From contig CM076266.1 in assembly GCA_038380795.1 (NCBI GenBank), positions 43,732,425 to 43,796,424 on the forward strand: a stretch of DNA of 64,000 nucleotides. The letters run 5' to 3'. This DNA is from Pyrocephalus nanus (lineage: Eukaryota > Chordata > Aves > Passeriformes > Tyrannidae). A program made the translations under genes and the position numbers. Within the stretch, counting starts at the first letter, position 1; each line of letters opens with the position of its first letter. The notes under the pieces are model-generated. The model saw only the letters and a program-made list of their open reading frames with translations, ran no database searches and was not told the origin of the DNA. This document shows, one piece after another, positions 49,120-61,630 of this stretch.

Positions 49120-49800
49120 TGCAGCTTGGAGTCCTGGTCTATGGCAAGCTGAATACAAGTCAGCAGTGCCCTGGCAGCCAGGAAGGCCAACCGAGTCCTG
49201 GGAGGTATCAGGCACAGCATCACCAGCTGGTTGAGGAAAGTGATTGTCCTGCTCTGCTCTGCACTGGTGAGGCCTCACCTTGAATATTGTGTGCAGTTTT
49301 GGGCACCACGATATAGGAAAGTTATTAAGCTTTCAGAGAGTGTCCAAAGAAGGGCAATGAAGATGGTGAAGGGCCTTGAGGGGAAGCTGTATGAGGAGTT
49401 GGTGAGGTCACTTGGTCTATTCAGCCTGGAGAAGAGGAGACTGAGGGGAGATTTCATTGCAGTCACAACTTCCTTGTGAGGGGAAGAGAAGGGGCAGACA
49501 CTGAGCTCTTCTCTGTGGTGACCAGTGACAGGACCAGAGAGAATGGCCTGAAGTTATGTCAGGGAAGGTTTAGGTTGGATATTAGGAAAAAGGTTCTTCT
49601 CCCGCAGGGTATTTGGACACTGGAACAGGCTTCTCAGGGAAGCGGTCACAGCACCAAACCTGACAAGAAACATTTGGACAATGCTCTGAGGCACATGGTG
49701 TGACTCTTGGGGATGGTCCTTTGCAGGGGCATGAGTTGGAGTCGATGATCCTCATAAGTCCCTTTCAACTCAGCGTATTCTGTGATTCTGGAATTCTATG
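49120..49800 (+). mobile_element. CR1 LINE 3' portion, ATTCTGTG-tailed subtype
   Basis: This is the longest CR1 piece in the window. It covers the C-terminal part of ORF2 and the whole short 3' UTR. The UTR words GACTCTTGGGGATGGTCC (about 49702-49719), GAGTTGGAGTCGATGATCCTC (about 49733-49753) and the end ATTCTGTGATTCTG (49777-49790) mark it as a different CR1 subtype from the ATTCTATG-tailed copies at 24.1 and 53.6 kb. It is 5'-truncated, as nearly all CR1 copies are, and the exact left edge is uncertain by about 20 bases. It is moderately diverged and inactive. Confidence 0.95.
49158..49703 (+). pseudogene. CR1 ORF2 C-terminal pseudogene, frameshifted
   Basis: The intact family protein is an endonuclease-reverse transcriptase needed for target-primed copying of the element. 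What survives here is the thumb and C-terminal region. The first frame (about 49158-49479) shows [12 protein letters not shown], then [17 protein letters not shown], then V-Q-R-R-A and [12 protein letters not shown], all characteristic of CR1. An apparent one-base loss near 49466 shifts reading into a second frame (49476-49703) holding F-S-V-V-T-S-D-R-T-R, G-R-F-R-L-D-I-R-K and D-N-A-L-R-H-M-V before the stop codon at 49701-49703, which appears to be the native one. A further shift lies near 49155. The endonuclease and the catalytic polymerase motifs are absent, so it is dead. Confidence 0.9.
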
Positions 49801-52730
49801 GATAAGTCACACGACACTGAGTGTCTTTAATCTTCTTGCAGTGATATCACACTTCTTGGCTCTTTTTAAACAATATCATTTTATTTGTATTTTCTGAATT
49901 ACAAAAGAGTAATTTTCATGTGAGTTTTTAAACAAGTTTTCAGATTTGTTATATGAAATCCTACTTTTTTCAGGGGAAATGAAAGGGAGAATTATCTTAT
50001 TGGAAAAGATAGATTGTTTATTTATATCTGTCTGATATATTTTAAGGCCTGATTTTACTCCTAATCTAGGTAGTGACATTCCAATGGATTACATTTTTTT
50101 AAGTACTGTGAGTAAAAAATGCAGCTTGTGTACACCTGAGATATAATTTCCAGAATTCTTGTCAGCATGTGAATTTTGTAGCCCTAATTTTCTCCTATGA
50201 ATTTTGGACTGAGATTTTAGAAAGGATATTTATCTATCCTAACTGTTAAATGACCATTTCAATGATCACAGTAGGTTTTCAGGCTAATTATTCTATATAG
50301 ACAGGTATATATATATTTAATCAATTGCCTAAGTTGGAGAGACATGCTGAGACACATATTGTGTCATATTATTTATTGAAGTGCCTATCTTTCACATGCA
50401 CAATTGAGTATTTGCAGCATCAGCTCTTGAATTTTAATTTTGCATTCAGGTACTAACAGTAAAATATTTTATTTCCAATTTCACTCAATATAAAGAAAAA
50501 TTTCACCTCACATTAAAAATGCACAAGATAACTAATTATCTTACTAATTCTTTCTCATACGAACACCCTGTGATACAAGGATGCAAATTGGATTTTCCTG
50601 TATGCTTAATAAACAGTTTGTTAGTCAAATGTCAGTCTTCCATTTTTCCTATTTTTTGAATGACTTCATATTTATGTCTTGTGCAGCTGGTTATAGAAAA
50701 ATAAGGTAAGAGGTATTTGAAAAATAAATGATTGGAACTTGAGAGCTTAGTAGTTCACATGCATGCTGTAGTTCACAAACATGAACTGAACAAGATGGAC
50801 TTCTCTAAACAAATGCAAGAAATTAACTTCAAAATTTAACCTATCTTTTTTTCATATAGTGTCACATGGTACACTACAGTTTAATGAAGCCACTGCAAGC
50901 TTTCCTTTCTTAGGTGTATACTAGATTTTTATATATTTTTATACTAGATCTTTGCCATCACTTTGACTTCATTATCCCTGACCTTGATCCTTTCTGCCAC
51001 TGTCTGCTGTGATCCCTGGGGATTAAATGCTCAAAGGTTATTGATTTACATGCATGTATATGGGTTGTCATCTCTGGATTCTTAATAACTGATTGTCAAA
51101 GCACTTTTGCACCATGCACCTTGCTTTCTTTGGCAGAACAAGTGCCCTTTCTTAGCTCAATGTTCAGCTACTCTTCTTTGGGGTATATGAGTGCCAACCA
51201 GGGTGATAAAAAGTAAAAATACAAGCCTGTCAGTAATGGCCCAGTTGGTAGCCCTCAGAACACTCAGCTAAAAAGTAGAGAAAGTTTTTCAAGTTCTTGA
51301 ACTGTTTTTTTTCCTGAGGCTAATGAGAAATATAGCATGAATCGTCATTAGGAGAAATCTAGATTTTACTGAATATTTCAAAGGAAAGTGTCCTCTTCAA
51401 GAGCTAGAGAAGAAAAAGGTGTAGAGAAAACAAAATTGTTCTGGTGTTTTCAAAAATGAAAATGAGCTAAAATTATTTGTAAAACTACTACCCAGACAAA
51501 AAATTATAATTTAAAAAGAAAAATCTATATCTGATCTGAAATTTGTGTATCCTATGAATATAGGTTGCTGGTGTTATTTAAGCTTATTCTTTTAAAAACT
51601 TTTGTGAATCTTGAAGGTTAGGAAGTGTTTTTTCAGGTTGTCACTTTTGACAAAGACTGAACTAAAATTATGGTTAGGTTTGTTGGCTGTGTTTGGGTTT
51701 TTTTGAAAGTTTTTAAAATGTTTGATCTTCAGTGGTTTTACTGAAGGATGGTTTACCTGAGCTACTGAGTTCATGCTAGTGAAGTCCAGATTACATGAAA
51801 ATAGTGTCCTTGCATGTCAATTAAGCTTAGAGAAAGTGGTTAGCTGAAAAACATAATTTGTTAAATTTGTTCCACACACCAGAAAGGTAACAATAGGTTT
51901 CTTGACAGAAGTATTTTTTTTCGAGTGGCTTAGTCTCAGAGACACAGAAGAACATCCTTTTGTTTTTTGACAAAGCTTTCTGGAGCTACAGTGTGCTACT
52001 GTTACCATAAGATAAATTTGAGATGTACTGGACAGAGTAAACTGTTCCTGTTGTGTAATGTTTCCCTATCTCTCTAAAGGCTTACAACATCTTTTATCAC
52101 AACGGGGAAATTTGGATCTTTTATCAACTAGTTCAAAAAAGCAATCCATTTAAATAATGTGTCTGGAACAGTAGTCTATGGAGATAATCAGTAGGTTATT
52201 AACCTTAATCATAACAACACATTATCACTATTTGGTTTCATGTTGACTAATTTGCAGAACAATGGGGAAGAGCACACTCAGCACATAAGACTGTTCCTAG
52301 TTCTTGGCACTGCATAAATACAGTGACCCTCACTTGAAATGTCAGAGACTTAAGAAAAAGCTGTATCATATGATGAAGGAAGAGAGTCAGGGAAAAGAGA
52401 GTTAGTTAAAAAGTAAACACTTGTTAAACCTCTGGACAAAGTGAGACCATCATCAAACAGATATCTAGAGCACAGAAAAAAGGTCAGTTATCTTTTATCA
52501 TGTTTGTGTAGCTTCAGTTAAACTAACAAGCAGCAGCATGTGCTTAAGGTCATAGTTAAACACTTTTGCCTTGATAAATGAGCTGTGCATTTGGTGCTTC
52601 CCTTTCAAGAGCATGGCCATATTGGAACTCTGATCTACAAGAAAAAGACATCAGAAAAGGAAGCAATTTACCTGGAGGCAGAAATCAGTCATGTTAGGTG
52701 GTAGAATGAAATAATAACATGTCAAATGCT
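49801..52730. other. AT-rich non-coding stretch, nothing recognised
   Basis: Open frames are under 70 codons. A short (AT)n run lies near 50307-50317. No mobile element or RNA gene was seen. Confidence 0.5.
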
Positions 52731-52732
52731 AA

Positions 52733-52775
52733 CATTATTGTTATTATTATCATTATTATAAATAATAATAATAAT
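52733..52775. repeat. Self-complementary (ATT)n-(AAT)n microsatellite
   Basis: ATT-type units on the left switch to AAT-type units on the right at about 52757-52760, so the two halves can fold on each other. This is a palindromic AT trinucleotide repeat. Confidence 0.88.
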
Positions 52776-53552
52776 CTAAAATAAAGTAGAAAAACCTCAA
52801 AAATAAAACAGTTCAATTTGGGGGAGTGAAAGTACAGATTTTTTTTTTTTGGTTTCAGTTTTCTCAAAATCACCAAAAGAATTTTTAAGGTATATTTCCT
52901 CATAGTTGCATGCTTCTCATGGAGATTCTAGTTCTTGATCCTGTTGAACTTACTGTTTCACAGGAACCACAGATAACCCTACTACTCAGGAAGAAATATG
53001 GCCATAAACCTTATGAGAGATTTAGATGTCATAAGACATCTTAAAAAAGGAAAGGTAGATGAATAGACAGCATTTTCAAAGACCATACTATATAATATGG
53101 TATATTATGCTAAATAACAATTCCATTGAGTTAATAAAAAAAATATAATTTCTAAGATAATGTAGAGTTATAATATTTTCAGGGGGGAAAAAAGTGAGTA
53201 CTAGGAGAACTTCAGTATACATCTGAATAGCATTCCAATATAAGTTCAGGAATTCTTAGATTCTTTATTATGAAAATAGTTTTCCTAAAAGTGTTTACAA
53301 AGTAAAATTTAGGTGACAACACCCAAAAATTTATAAGAACCAGTTCTACTACAGTAAACTAAAGAAATATGAAAAGACCTTTTGCCTTTTCACTGAATTA
53401 TGCTGTATGCTATAAGTCTTTAAGTGTATACTGCAGCTTAATGGTTACTGTGTCACAGGATATCAACAGTTTCCTTGCATTATCTGCACTTCATAGAAAA
53501 ATGTGACTGTGCAAACTTCAACTGGCCAGAGCATTCACACAAAATAGTTTGT
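52776..53552. other. AT-rich non-coding stretch
   Basis: A run of T residues at about 52839-52850 and scattered A runs occur. No gene was seen. Confidence 0.5.
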
Positions 53553-53559
53553 AATGCTT

Positions 53560-54055
53560 ATAGAATCACAAAATCGTAGAATGGTTCAGGTTCGAAGGGA
53601 CCTTAAAGATCATTAGTTCCAACCTCCTTGTCGTGTGCAGGGACACCTTCTACTAAGACAGGTTGCTCAAAGCCCCATCCAGCCTGGCCATGAACACTTC
53701 CAGGGATGGGGCAGCCACCGGTTCTCTGTGGAACCTGTGCCAGTAATTCACCACTCTCATAGAGAAGAATTTATCCTTAATATCTAATCTAAAGCTCAGT
53801 TAAAAATCATTACCCCTTGTCCTATCACTACATGATCTTGTAACAAGTCCCTTTCCAGCTTTCTTTTAGGCCCCCTTTAGGTGCTGGAAAGTGCTATAAG
53901 GTCTCCCAGACCCTTCTCTTCTCCAGGCTGAAAAACCCCAACTCTCTCAGCCTGTCTTCAGAGGAGAGGGGCTTCAGCCCTCTCATAATCTTTGTGGCCC
54001 TCCTCTGAACTCACTTCAACAGATCCTTATCCTTCTTATGTGGGAGTCCCTGGAC
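53560..54055 (-). mobile_element. CR1 LINE 3' end, well preserved
   Basis: Read on the minus strand this is a 5'-truncated CR1 of about 500 bases. Its tail lies at the left edge (TAGAATCACAAAATCGTAGAATGG, about 53561-53584), next to GGGACCTTAAAGATCAT (53597-53613), the reverse complement of the family's 3' UTR. Further right are CCAGCCTGGCCATGAACACTTCC (about 53679-53701), AGGGATGGGGCAGCC (53702-53716), CAGGCTGAAAAACCCCAACTCTC (about 53924-53946) and TGTGGCCCTCCTCTGAACTC (53993-54012), all diagnostic of CR1. AATGCTT occurs directly at both edges (53553-53559 and 54056-54062), a candidate target-site duplication. It is one of the least decayed copies here, but it is cut off and inactive. Confidence 0.95.
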
Positions 54056-54062
54056 AATGCTT

Positions 54063-57000
54063 GGTTTTAACTGTTTCCATGATAGAGAGAATGGCAGCAA
54101 TATGATTATGATTTGATAAGAGTTCAAAAACTGCTTGCTATAAATCACAATAGAGAATCACCATCACAGTGGCAATGATGTTGCAACCATGAATGTTAAA
54201 AAGTCACAAAACACTTTTTTTAGTAGATCAGTTTGGAAAGTTAAAAAAAAATTAAAATTATAGGCAGCTCCTCTTCAGGTGTCATACAGAAGGAACAAGG
54301 CATTATATATTCAAAAATTTCTATTAAAAATGGAAGTATTTGTTCTTTTTTCAGAACTAAGTTGTTTTATTTTCCTTCTCTGTTCTTCTTAATGTTCAAT
54401 CAGAATAGCAAAATATCAAATCAGCTTGAAACACTACAGGCTATGTTCTGATACAATAGCTGAAAATATTATAGACAATATTTCACAAAGAATTTATTTG
54501 GCACAGAGCATAATGATTTTCTAATGCCTTTTTTTAACAGAGAAGGAAGTAAAATAGGATGAGAAAGGTAAGCATACAGCCAAACTAGGAAAAGCAACTG
54601 AGGCTGATGAAAAAGGTCAAATCTTAAAATGCTGGGTAACTAACTGTAATGTTGAAATGAGGCCTCAGCCAATTATTTTTGACCAAAATCATAATAGCAA
54701 GGTTTGGGAGAGAGTGAGAATCATTTCAGTGAGACTTCATTATTTCAATGATATAGATTCACAATGTTGTAAATCAAATTATTGCCATTTTTGTCTCATA
54801 AATGGTGCAGTTAATAAAGGCTCTACAAAACAAAACTTCCCACATTTTCCTGCTAACATCAAAGCTCTCTGGCTGAGTGTGTAACTGTTCTTTTTTCCTA
54901 CATGTCACTACCCTATCAGTCCTAGATCACAACAGTAATATTATGGTAAAGTATCTTATAAAGATCTGCAGTGATTTGGCTTCTAAATCTGTTAGCAACT
55001 AGACAGTAAAAAACATAGGAATTCATACGGGATATGGGATATGATTGAGAGAGAAATATCTCACACACACTATATGTGAAAAGACAGTGATTCCACAATA
55101 AATTTTAGCTTATCCCACATAAATAATTTTGCAGATCCAGGGCTCTGGAAGTAAATATTTTTGTTAATATATGCATTTTTGTCTTCAAAATACTTATATA
55201 TTTAATTTATACTGCTTATAAATAATCCCAGATTCACATTATCTAAAACCGTATCTTCTTCATTTCACAGCAGTGAAGAAATTTGCAACTCATTTTGTTA
55301 GACTGTAGAATTTGAATTTTACTGATTCCACTGTTAATGTACTGTGCCCTGGTCTGACCTGAAACAACGCAGAAAATGTATCTGATTTTTACATTACTGT
55401 AGGAAAATACTTCCCATGAACTTCAATGACTATTGAGACTTTAGTGGCAGTATAAAAAACTGGAATTAACTTTCTGTGTGTTATTTGGTATCTTATGATA
55501 AACTACAGAAATATCTAAGTGTGAAAGCAAAAGCTGATCTCTTCTCTTATCCAGCTGCCTGATACTTAGTCTTTTATCATGCATTTTGCTTATGTAGTTG
55601 AACAACATTGGTTCACAATAAAAGATGCAATATTTTCTTCACTCAATAAAGAGATTATATTTTTATTCAGCATTTGTGTTGATATTTTAAGTATCACCCA
55701 CACTGCTAAGTAGTCACAAGATCAAATGCACTTTGGCTTAGTTTCAATAGAAAAATTAAAATATGTTGATTTTATTACCACTCTGGCAATATATTGGAGA
55801 GCATGTTAATGAGTATTAATGTCATATGCTTAGCCAAAAGAATTCCTAAAATCAGAGTGCTACGTTATCTGCATAAAGCATTAAGGAGTTGAATATATAT
55901 TTTGATAATTATTTTATATCCTGTTAGCCCATAGTTGGATACAATTGAAAAATTTCCTACTGTATACACATAAATAATGCTATATTTTGTGAAACAGGAA
56001 AGCTGATGACAAAAGTGACTGAATTCCAATAGAATCTATGAAGAATATCCAGACAAACACAGAAGTAATTATATTTTTCAGCTGAAGAATTTTACAGTTT
56101 TCAAGATAAACATTCTTGAATTTTTATTTGGTTTATTTTAAGAAATTCCAACCAGTCTGAATAATTAATTACATGGAAATCACTATGAAACTATTTAAGT
56201 TTCCTTTAACAGAATGTTTTATATTTTTTTCCTAACAATTTTTTCAGTCCCATAAGAGACTGAATTCATCAAGGAATTAAATGAGAAATGGAAGCTTCTG
56301 TTTCAGAAAACAGAATGGCAGCTAGACAACAGAAAACAGATGCCAATTATTTGCCAATGTCTGCAGTAGAACAAAACATTTTATGACATTTACTTTTCCT
56401 TAACAAAGCTGCTGTTGTCAATCAGCAGGTTCTGAAAGGAGACTATATATGATCTAGGATTGAAAAAAATCTTACACCTTGGTAAAGATAAGAAGATGAA
56501 AAATACATGGTACTTTTTTGGAGTAGTGACAAAGTAAGTTATATTAGCACAATCTGAAATAATACTCTCTTACACTGTAAAACCAGAGTTGCTTAATAAG
56601 TAAGTGAAAACTGAATTTGCACTTTTTGGACTTAGCAGTCACAAACTAGGATTTGTTTTGTCACACATCAAACGGGCAAGAATTCAAGCTGTGCAATAGA
56701 AAATGAAATCAATCTTTTTTCAGTATATTACCTATTTTTATTTTCCCTGAGTAAGTATGTGTAAGATGGGCTAGCCTTCAGTGTGTGCCATCCAAGGAAT
56801 ACAGGAGCTAGTATCGTGCTATTTATCTTTAGCAGACCAACTCAGCACAGTATATATTAATAATAAAAAAATGCATGAACTATACAGACAAAATGCTTTC
56901 TGGAGATGGAAATTGTACTCATATTAGGAATAATGTCTGCATTATTCTTCCAGCCAGACCTTTCTAGCACTGACTAAGTCTTAGATTAAGGGCAAAGAAT

Positions 57001-57285
57001 GTTCACCCAAAGGAGAGTTCCTTGAAGAACATGCAGAACATGGAGAATGATGCAGCTGAATGGTTACTTTTTGCACAGGTTTAGGTATACAAGACAAAAA
57101 TGCACAAGGATCCACTAGGAAAAAAAATGCTGTATTTTTTTACATCCACTTTTTAAAATAATTACAGAACATAATACCATCATTTCATATGGGAACATCT
57201 GCTACCTGTGGCAAATCTGCAATATCTCACGTGCTTCCCTAACTGAAGAGCTCCACTGCAACCAGTGGAGGTCCAACCACGTTCC
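54063..57285. other. AT-rich non-coding stretch, nothing recognised
   Basis: No open frame above 80 codons, no repeat family and no RNA gene was seen. A motif-rich patch at about 55740-55890 (with ATGTTAATGAGTATTAATG) hints at conserved DNA but is weak. Confidence 0.5.
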
Positions 57286-57651
57286 ATGATGGGCAAGCAG
57301 CTACATGTGACCTACCAACAACTGTACTTCACATCAGTCCTCCTAGGCCTGACTCATGAAAGAGATGTTTGTAACGGCCTTTCTAACCACACTATCTGTG
57401 TCTTCAGTTCATCTTGTAATTTTGGAGTCTTTCATTACAGTGGGCCTACCACTGCTCTGTCAGTGACACCACGTACAGCTTCAGTACATTTACCCATTCA
57501 CATTGCTCTCCCTAAAATAATAATGACTTCAAAGTATATCCCAAGTATATCACGCCTCAGCCACATCTCTAACAGAATACCCAGTGATAAGAATAAATCA
57601 CCAAATCTCGTTCAAAAAACTTCTTGCACAAAAATCTCTGACACCACATAA
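57286..57651 (+). other. Longest unexplained open frame (about 121 codons from ATG)
   Basis: From an ATG at 57286 the frame runs to a TAA at 57649-57651. The product would be serine-, threonine- and isoleucine-rich with no cysteine or histidine pattern, signal peptide or membrane segment that I recognise. It lies in a slightly GC-richer stretch. A frame of this length is expected a few times by chance in 64 kb over six frames, and there is no visible promoter, splice context or repeat relationship. I would not annotate it as a gene without transcript evidence. Confidence 0.12.
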
Positions 57652-58319
57652 ATAGTTACTGTTTTGGTGGCTGCATTTCGGAGAGGTCGAGTGGAGATAA
57701 GTGCCTGTAAGATTTTAGCACAGTTTTCTCAGGGCCGATACACATTATAAAATGAGTCACAACACGGAGAAACAAACAGGAGGACATCACTGCAGCACAG
57801 TGCCCAAACTCTGTTAGTAGCTATTTCACACAGTCAACATTTTCTAAAGTTTTAATTCATTGTTTGGGTTTTTTTCATGGTTACTGAAATCTGCAAAATA
57901 TACTTAATTTCTGGAGAGTTTTTCTCCGAAATTATTTGCTTTCCCATGTAAATAATAATCTTCACATATATTTTTATTAATATTTTCTGGAAAGGGAATT
58001 ATAAACGCAATAATATTTATATTTCTGGCAAAAAATTCACCTAAGCAAATTCACCTAGCATGTTGAGCTATGACTTTACTTAGAACAGAACTTTTTGTTA
58101 GAAAAAAAAAGTGGCTTTTCTACTAGTCAAAAATTCAGATTATAAAGAAACAATCTTCTAGTAGTACATTTCTTGCAGACTAAGCAAGGGCTAAACAAGA
58201 CTAACTCATCCTTGCTGGATGATGAGCCAGCATGCTGGACAAAGAGGGGCTGAGAGGTGGAGGATGACTTAATGATATCACAGGAAATATATTGCTATGG
58301 CCCAATAGTACATCTTTTG
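57652..58319. other. Non-coding stretch, nothing recognised
   Basis: A and T runs with no repeat family or RNA gene. A small GC-richer patch lies at about 58210-58265. Confidence 0.5.
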
Positions 58320-58880
58320 CTCTTGTGATAAGTTCCACTGATTTCAGGTGAATAGTCCTGCAGGATTAAGGCACTGATTAATAAATGTTTCAAAACAAGG
58401 CCAAAGCCCTGGTCATATTTTAAGTTTCAAAGACACAGTAGTTTCTATCTAACCTAATAGATCAGAACCTCCACTTGCTCATTAGCTGAGGACCTCTGCC
58501 CTCCTTATTAGGCCCAATTCTTTCAGATGAACTGTCAGATGGAATCTGCTGCAATTGTACACAAGACAAATTCCATGTCATTAATGGAACAGGTGTTTAA
58601 TGATTTTGGATGCATCGAGTTTACCCAGCTTTTTAAAAGGTCTCTTCTCATATATAGTAGTGACTGCAACACCAGGGATCATTTGCGGAAAAGCTTGGCA
58701 CTTCCCAGTCCATCAAACCTTCAGCTATATGTGCTCTCCTGGTGAATTTATTCAGGGAGATTTTAGGATCCTAAACTTAAGGGACTGAACAGTGTTTAGG
58801 ATTGCTATTATTAATAATTAGTAGCCAGTAATTCATTCTCCCCTGAGGTCAGCAGATCTCTAGCTAATGCCACACAGAAC
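58320..58880. promoter_or_regulatory. Candidate conserved non-coding element (about 550 bp)
   Basis: Dense in developmental factor words: TCATTAGCTGA (58479-58489), GTCATTAATGGAACAGG (about 58578-58593) running into the E-box CAGGTG (58590-58595), TTTAATGATTTTGGATGC (about 58596-58613), and TATTATTAATAATTAGTAGCC (about 58806-58826) followed by AGTAATTCATTC (about 58828-58839). Two overlapping short open frames on the + strand (about 58527-58788) appear incidental. The size and texture resemble a typical vertebrate enhancer. Function is inferred. Confidence 0.42.
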
Positions 58881-58903
58881 TTAGGATTCATTAGGATTCA
58901 TTA
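58881..58903. repeat. 10-bp tandem duplication
   Basis: TTAGGATTCA occurs twice in a row and a third copy begins. It is a minor slippage repeat at the edge of the preceding block. Confidence 0.9.
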
Positions 58904-59689
58904 ACTGTAATATGCAAGAAAGGTTACGTTTACTTTAGAAGTTTTATTTCAAGGAAAAGTTCATACATCAAAAATTATTTCAATTGTGGATATCTACAAG
59001 TAATATTTTTTGCCTATAAAAGTATGAACAGATGCAAAATCAAGGTTTCTCACACTGAAAACTGTGCATTTGACTGAAGTCACATAAGATACAATTGACA
59101 CTGGACTTACTTTAGCACATTTTATTCCCTAGTTTTATCCTAGCTACCATATTTTCTTCAGTGAAAGAGTTTAGCAGAATGATGCCATAAAGTTACATGG
59201 AATGCTCCCATAAAGTAAAAGGAAGAGGAAAGAAAGATTCCTCTGTATGGGAAAGATTTAATTTGAAAAACTTCTGCATAAAAATGTGGATAAAAAGAGT
59301 AAGAGATTTTCCAAGCAAAATTAGGTCAACTGCATTTTAAATAATAAACCTCACTCAAAGAGGAATGAAGAGTTGTCATGTTTCTGTTACAGTTACTAAT
59401 CTCTGATCTTATTCAGGCTTTTGTGTTAGTGTGAAGGATCTTTGCTGTCAGCAAGGTGTGAATCCATATTCAGAAGCCCAGCAAATTTAGCGTAAAAGAA
59501 CAAATTTCCCTCTGTTCTCTAATTTTGTCATGTTCAAATTACAGTTCATTCCGAATAATATTAAACAGGAGCTCTCTATGCAAGGGAAGTTTCACTATGA
59601 AATAAAGAAACAATCAGATACCATCCAGGTACAGACAGAAGTCCTGAAGACAACTAAGATTGCATACCAGTGAAGTGCAATGCACAATC
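58904..59689. other. Non-coding stretch, nothing recognised
   Basis: AT-rich with no gene, repeat family or notable motif cluster. Confidence 0.5.
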
Positions 59690-59955
59690 ATCCCCCAGCA
59701 GCTTCTTGCAAAGCCTTGCTGCTTAAGTCAAGCTGCTAATGACTTTGGCCTTGAGTAATTGTGGTGTCCCACCTATCTTCTGATCTACCAGACTGGCCAT
59801 GGAGGCAGCCAGAGATGACAAGTATTTCAGCTATTACAGTTAAAGTGATTGATATTCACTTGCCAACAATTAACCAGTTGGTCCAAGAGGGCACTTTACT
59901 GGGAAAACTTGACAGAGGGTAAATAACATTTTAGACAGTCTAGGACTTTTGATAC
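59690..59955. promoter_or_regulatory. Candidate conserved element with PBX/HOX-like site
   Basis: Contains GCTGCTAATGACTTTGGCC (about 59732-59750), TTGAGTAATTGTGG (about 59751-59764), TGATTGAT (59846-59853, PBX-HOX-like) followed by ATTCACTTGCC (about 59854-59864), and CAATTAACCAGTTGG (about 59867-59881). Homopolymers are rare here compared with the flanks. An enhancer-type role is inferred. Confidence 0.38.
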
Positions 59956-61630
59956 TTGCCTACAATAATGGCAGATTCAACACAAGGTCTAACAGGAAAG
60001 AGAGAAATAACATGGCACTGTAAACCTACTTTTAAGTAGGTTAAATCTGTATCCCTGCACCAGGTCAGATGACAGAGTGGGTGGGAATCTAGTGTTCTTG
60101 ATGGTAGATAAATTCTCATTCTTTTACTTTGAGCTTCTCAATGTTGCCATTGGTAAAGGAATTTAGAATATCTGAGTAAACTCATTAGGAGTCAGTCTTA
60201 TGAAGTGGTTTAAGAGCCTTTGCAGTTCTGCAAACCCACAGGCATAGCTGCCACCTCTTGTTGCTATTCCAGCTCATCAGGAGTGGGAATCCGTCCATGC
60301 AAAAGAAATGGGAGCTTCGCTACATGGACACTTCTGTGAGAGGCAGCACCAAAGCTGAGCTGGCAATGAAGTCAGTTCCCATCTGGGTTTTGGGTGGTAT
60401 TTCTCCTCTTGAAGAAGAAGTTCTCACCAAGTTCTGAATGCAGATACTGGCCTTTCCGCAAAGCCTAGACCCTTGTTACACTCATACACTGAATTTGCTG
60501 ATAGCAGGAGTTGTTTCTTCCCTGCAAATCAAGAACTTGCCTCTGAAAGGCAGCAGTCTTCAGCCGTCCTCAGCCTACCATAAAGGCAGCACTGAAGTCA
60601 CAGGGACCATCTTCCATATGAACTCAGTGGGAACAGAGATCTTGTCTGCCTAAAAACAATATTCAACTTGTCTCCTTCACAAACAGCTGCTTTGAAACCA
60701 TGCTCTCACTGTCATTACTGCTGGGTTTTTTTCCTTGCTTATAAACAAACAGGAGACAGGTTTCTTGTGCTGATACTAATTAAATCAGTGTAAAGAAGAT
60801 TCCTACTAGCAGTAGCGTATTTTTGAACATGAAAAAAAAAAATGTCTTGTTGAATACAGATGGTCATCTCATGTTGTCCCTTTTCACTTTGATCATTACA
60901 TCCTCTTCCCAAAGAATATCCTTAGCCCATTTTTCACAATAATTGCATCCATCCTCACTGAAATTTGCCTTTAGAGAACTGAAGATTCTCTTTGTCCCTT
61001 TCTTATTTTTCCAGATATCTAAAATAAATCTTATTTCACCAAATTTACTGGGCTACATTTTGGCAGCTGCAATAATTTTGATTTCAAGACTCTCATTAAA
61101 TTAAAGGAAAAAGTTTATATTTCATACTTACCTTTCTAAATCAAAATTTCTCCTTCCTTTTTTAAACAAGAAGTTATGCAAAAGGATGCATTTTCCCTGA
61201 AGTGTCCTTCACCAGATCAAATATAAATCATTATAATCATGGACCAAACATCGGTTTTCATTCACTGTCTTGTAAATTAGGATAGAAGAGCAATCCCTCC
61301 TACTTTTTTTCATGATGCTTGATCTCTTGTTGAAATATGCAACCTTTTCCAAAATACTTCTGAATAAGAGGTCAGAATCATTACTCTGGCATCTTTCATA
61401 AGCAATAAGTTCTATGTGAAGGAGGAGAAAAAGGAAGCCTCAGTTGATAGGAATCACTAAGAACAATCCCATTTATAACTTTCCTGGTGTGATTATTTTT
61501 GTTTTTCCCAGTCTAGGGAGGTATGCAACTGTTGCTTCCACATCCCTTCCAGTATGGCACTGAATAGACTTTTAACTATGGCACTGATATTAAAAAAGAA
61601 ATTTTGAGAGATCGCTTTTGGCATATCCCC
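59956..61630. other. Non-coding stretch, nothing recognised
   Basis: A 71-codon open frame on the + strand (60438-60653) has no known motif. No mobile element or RNA gene was seen. Confidence 0.5.
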
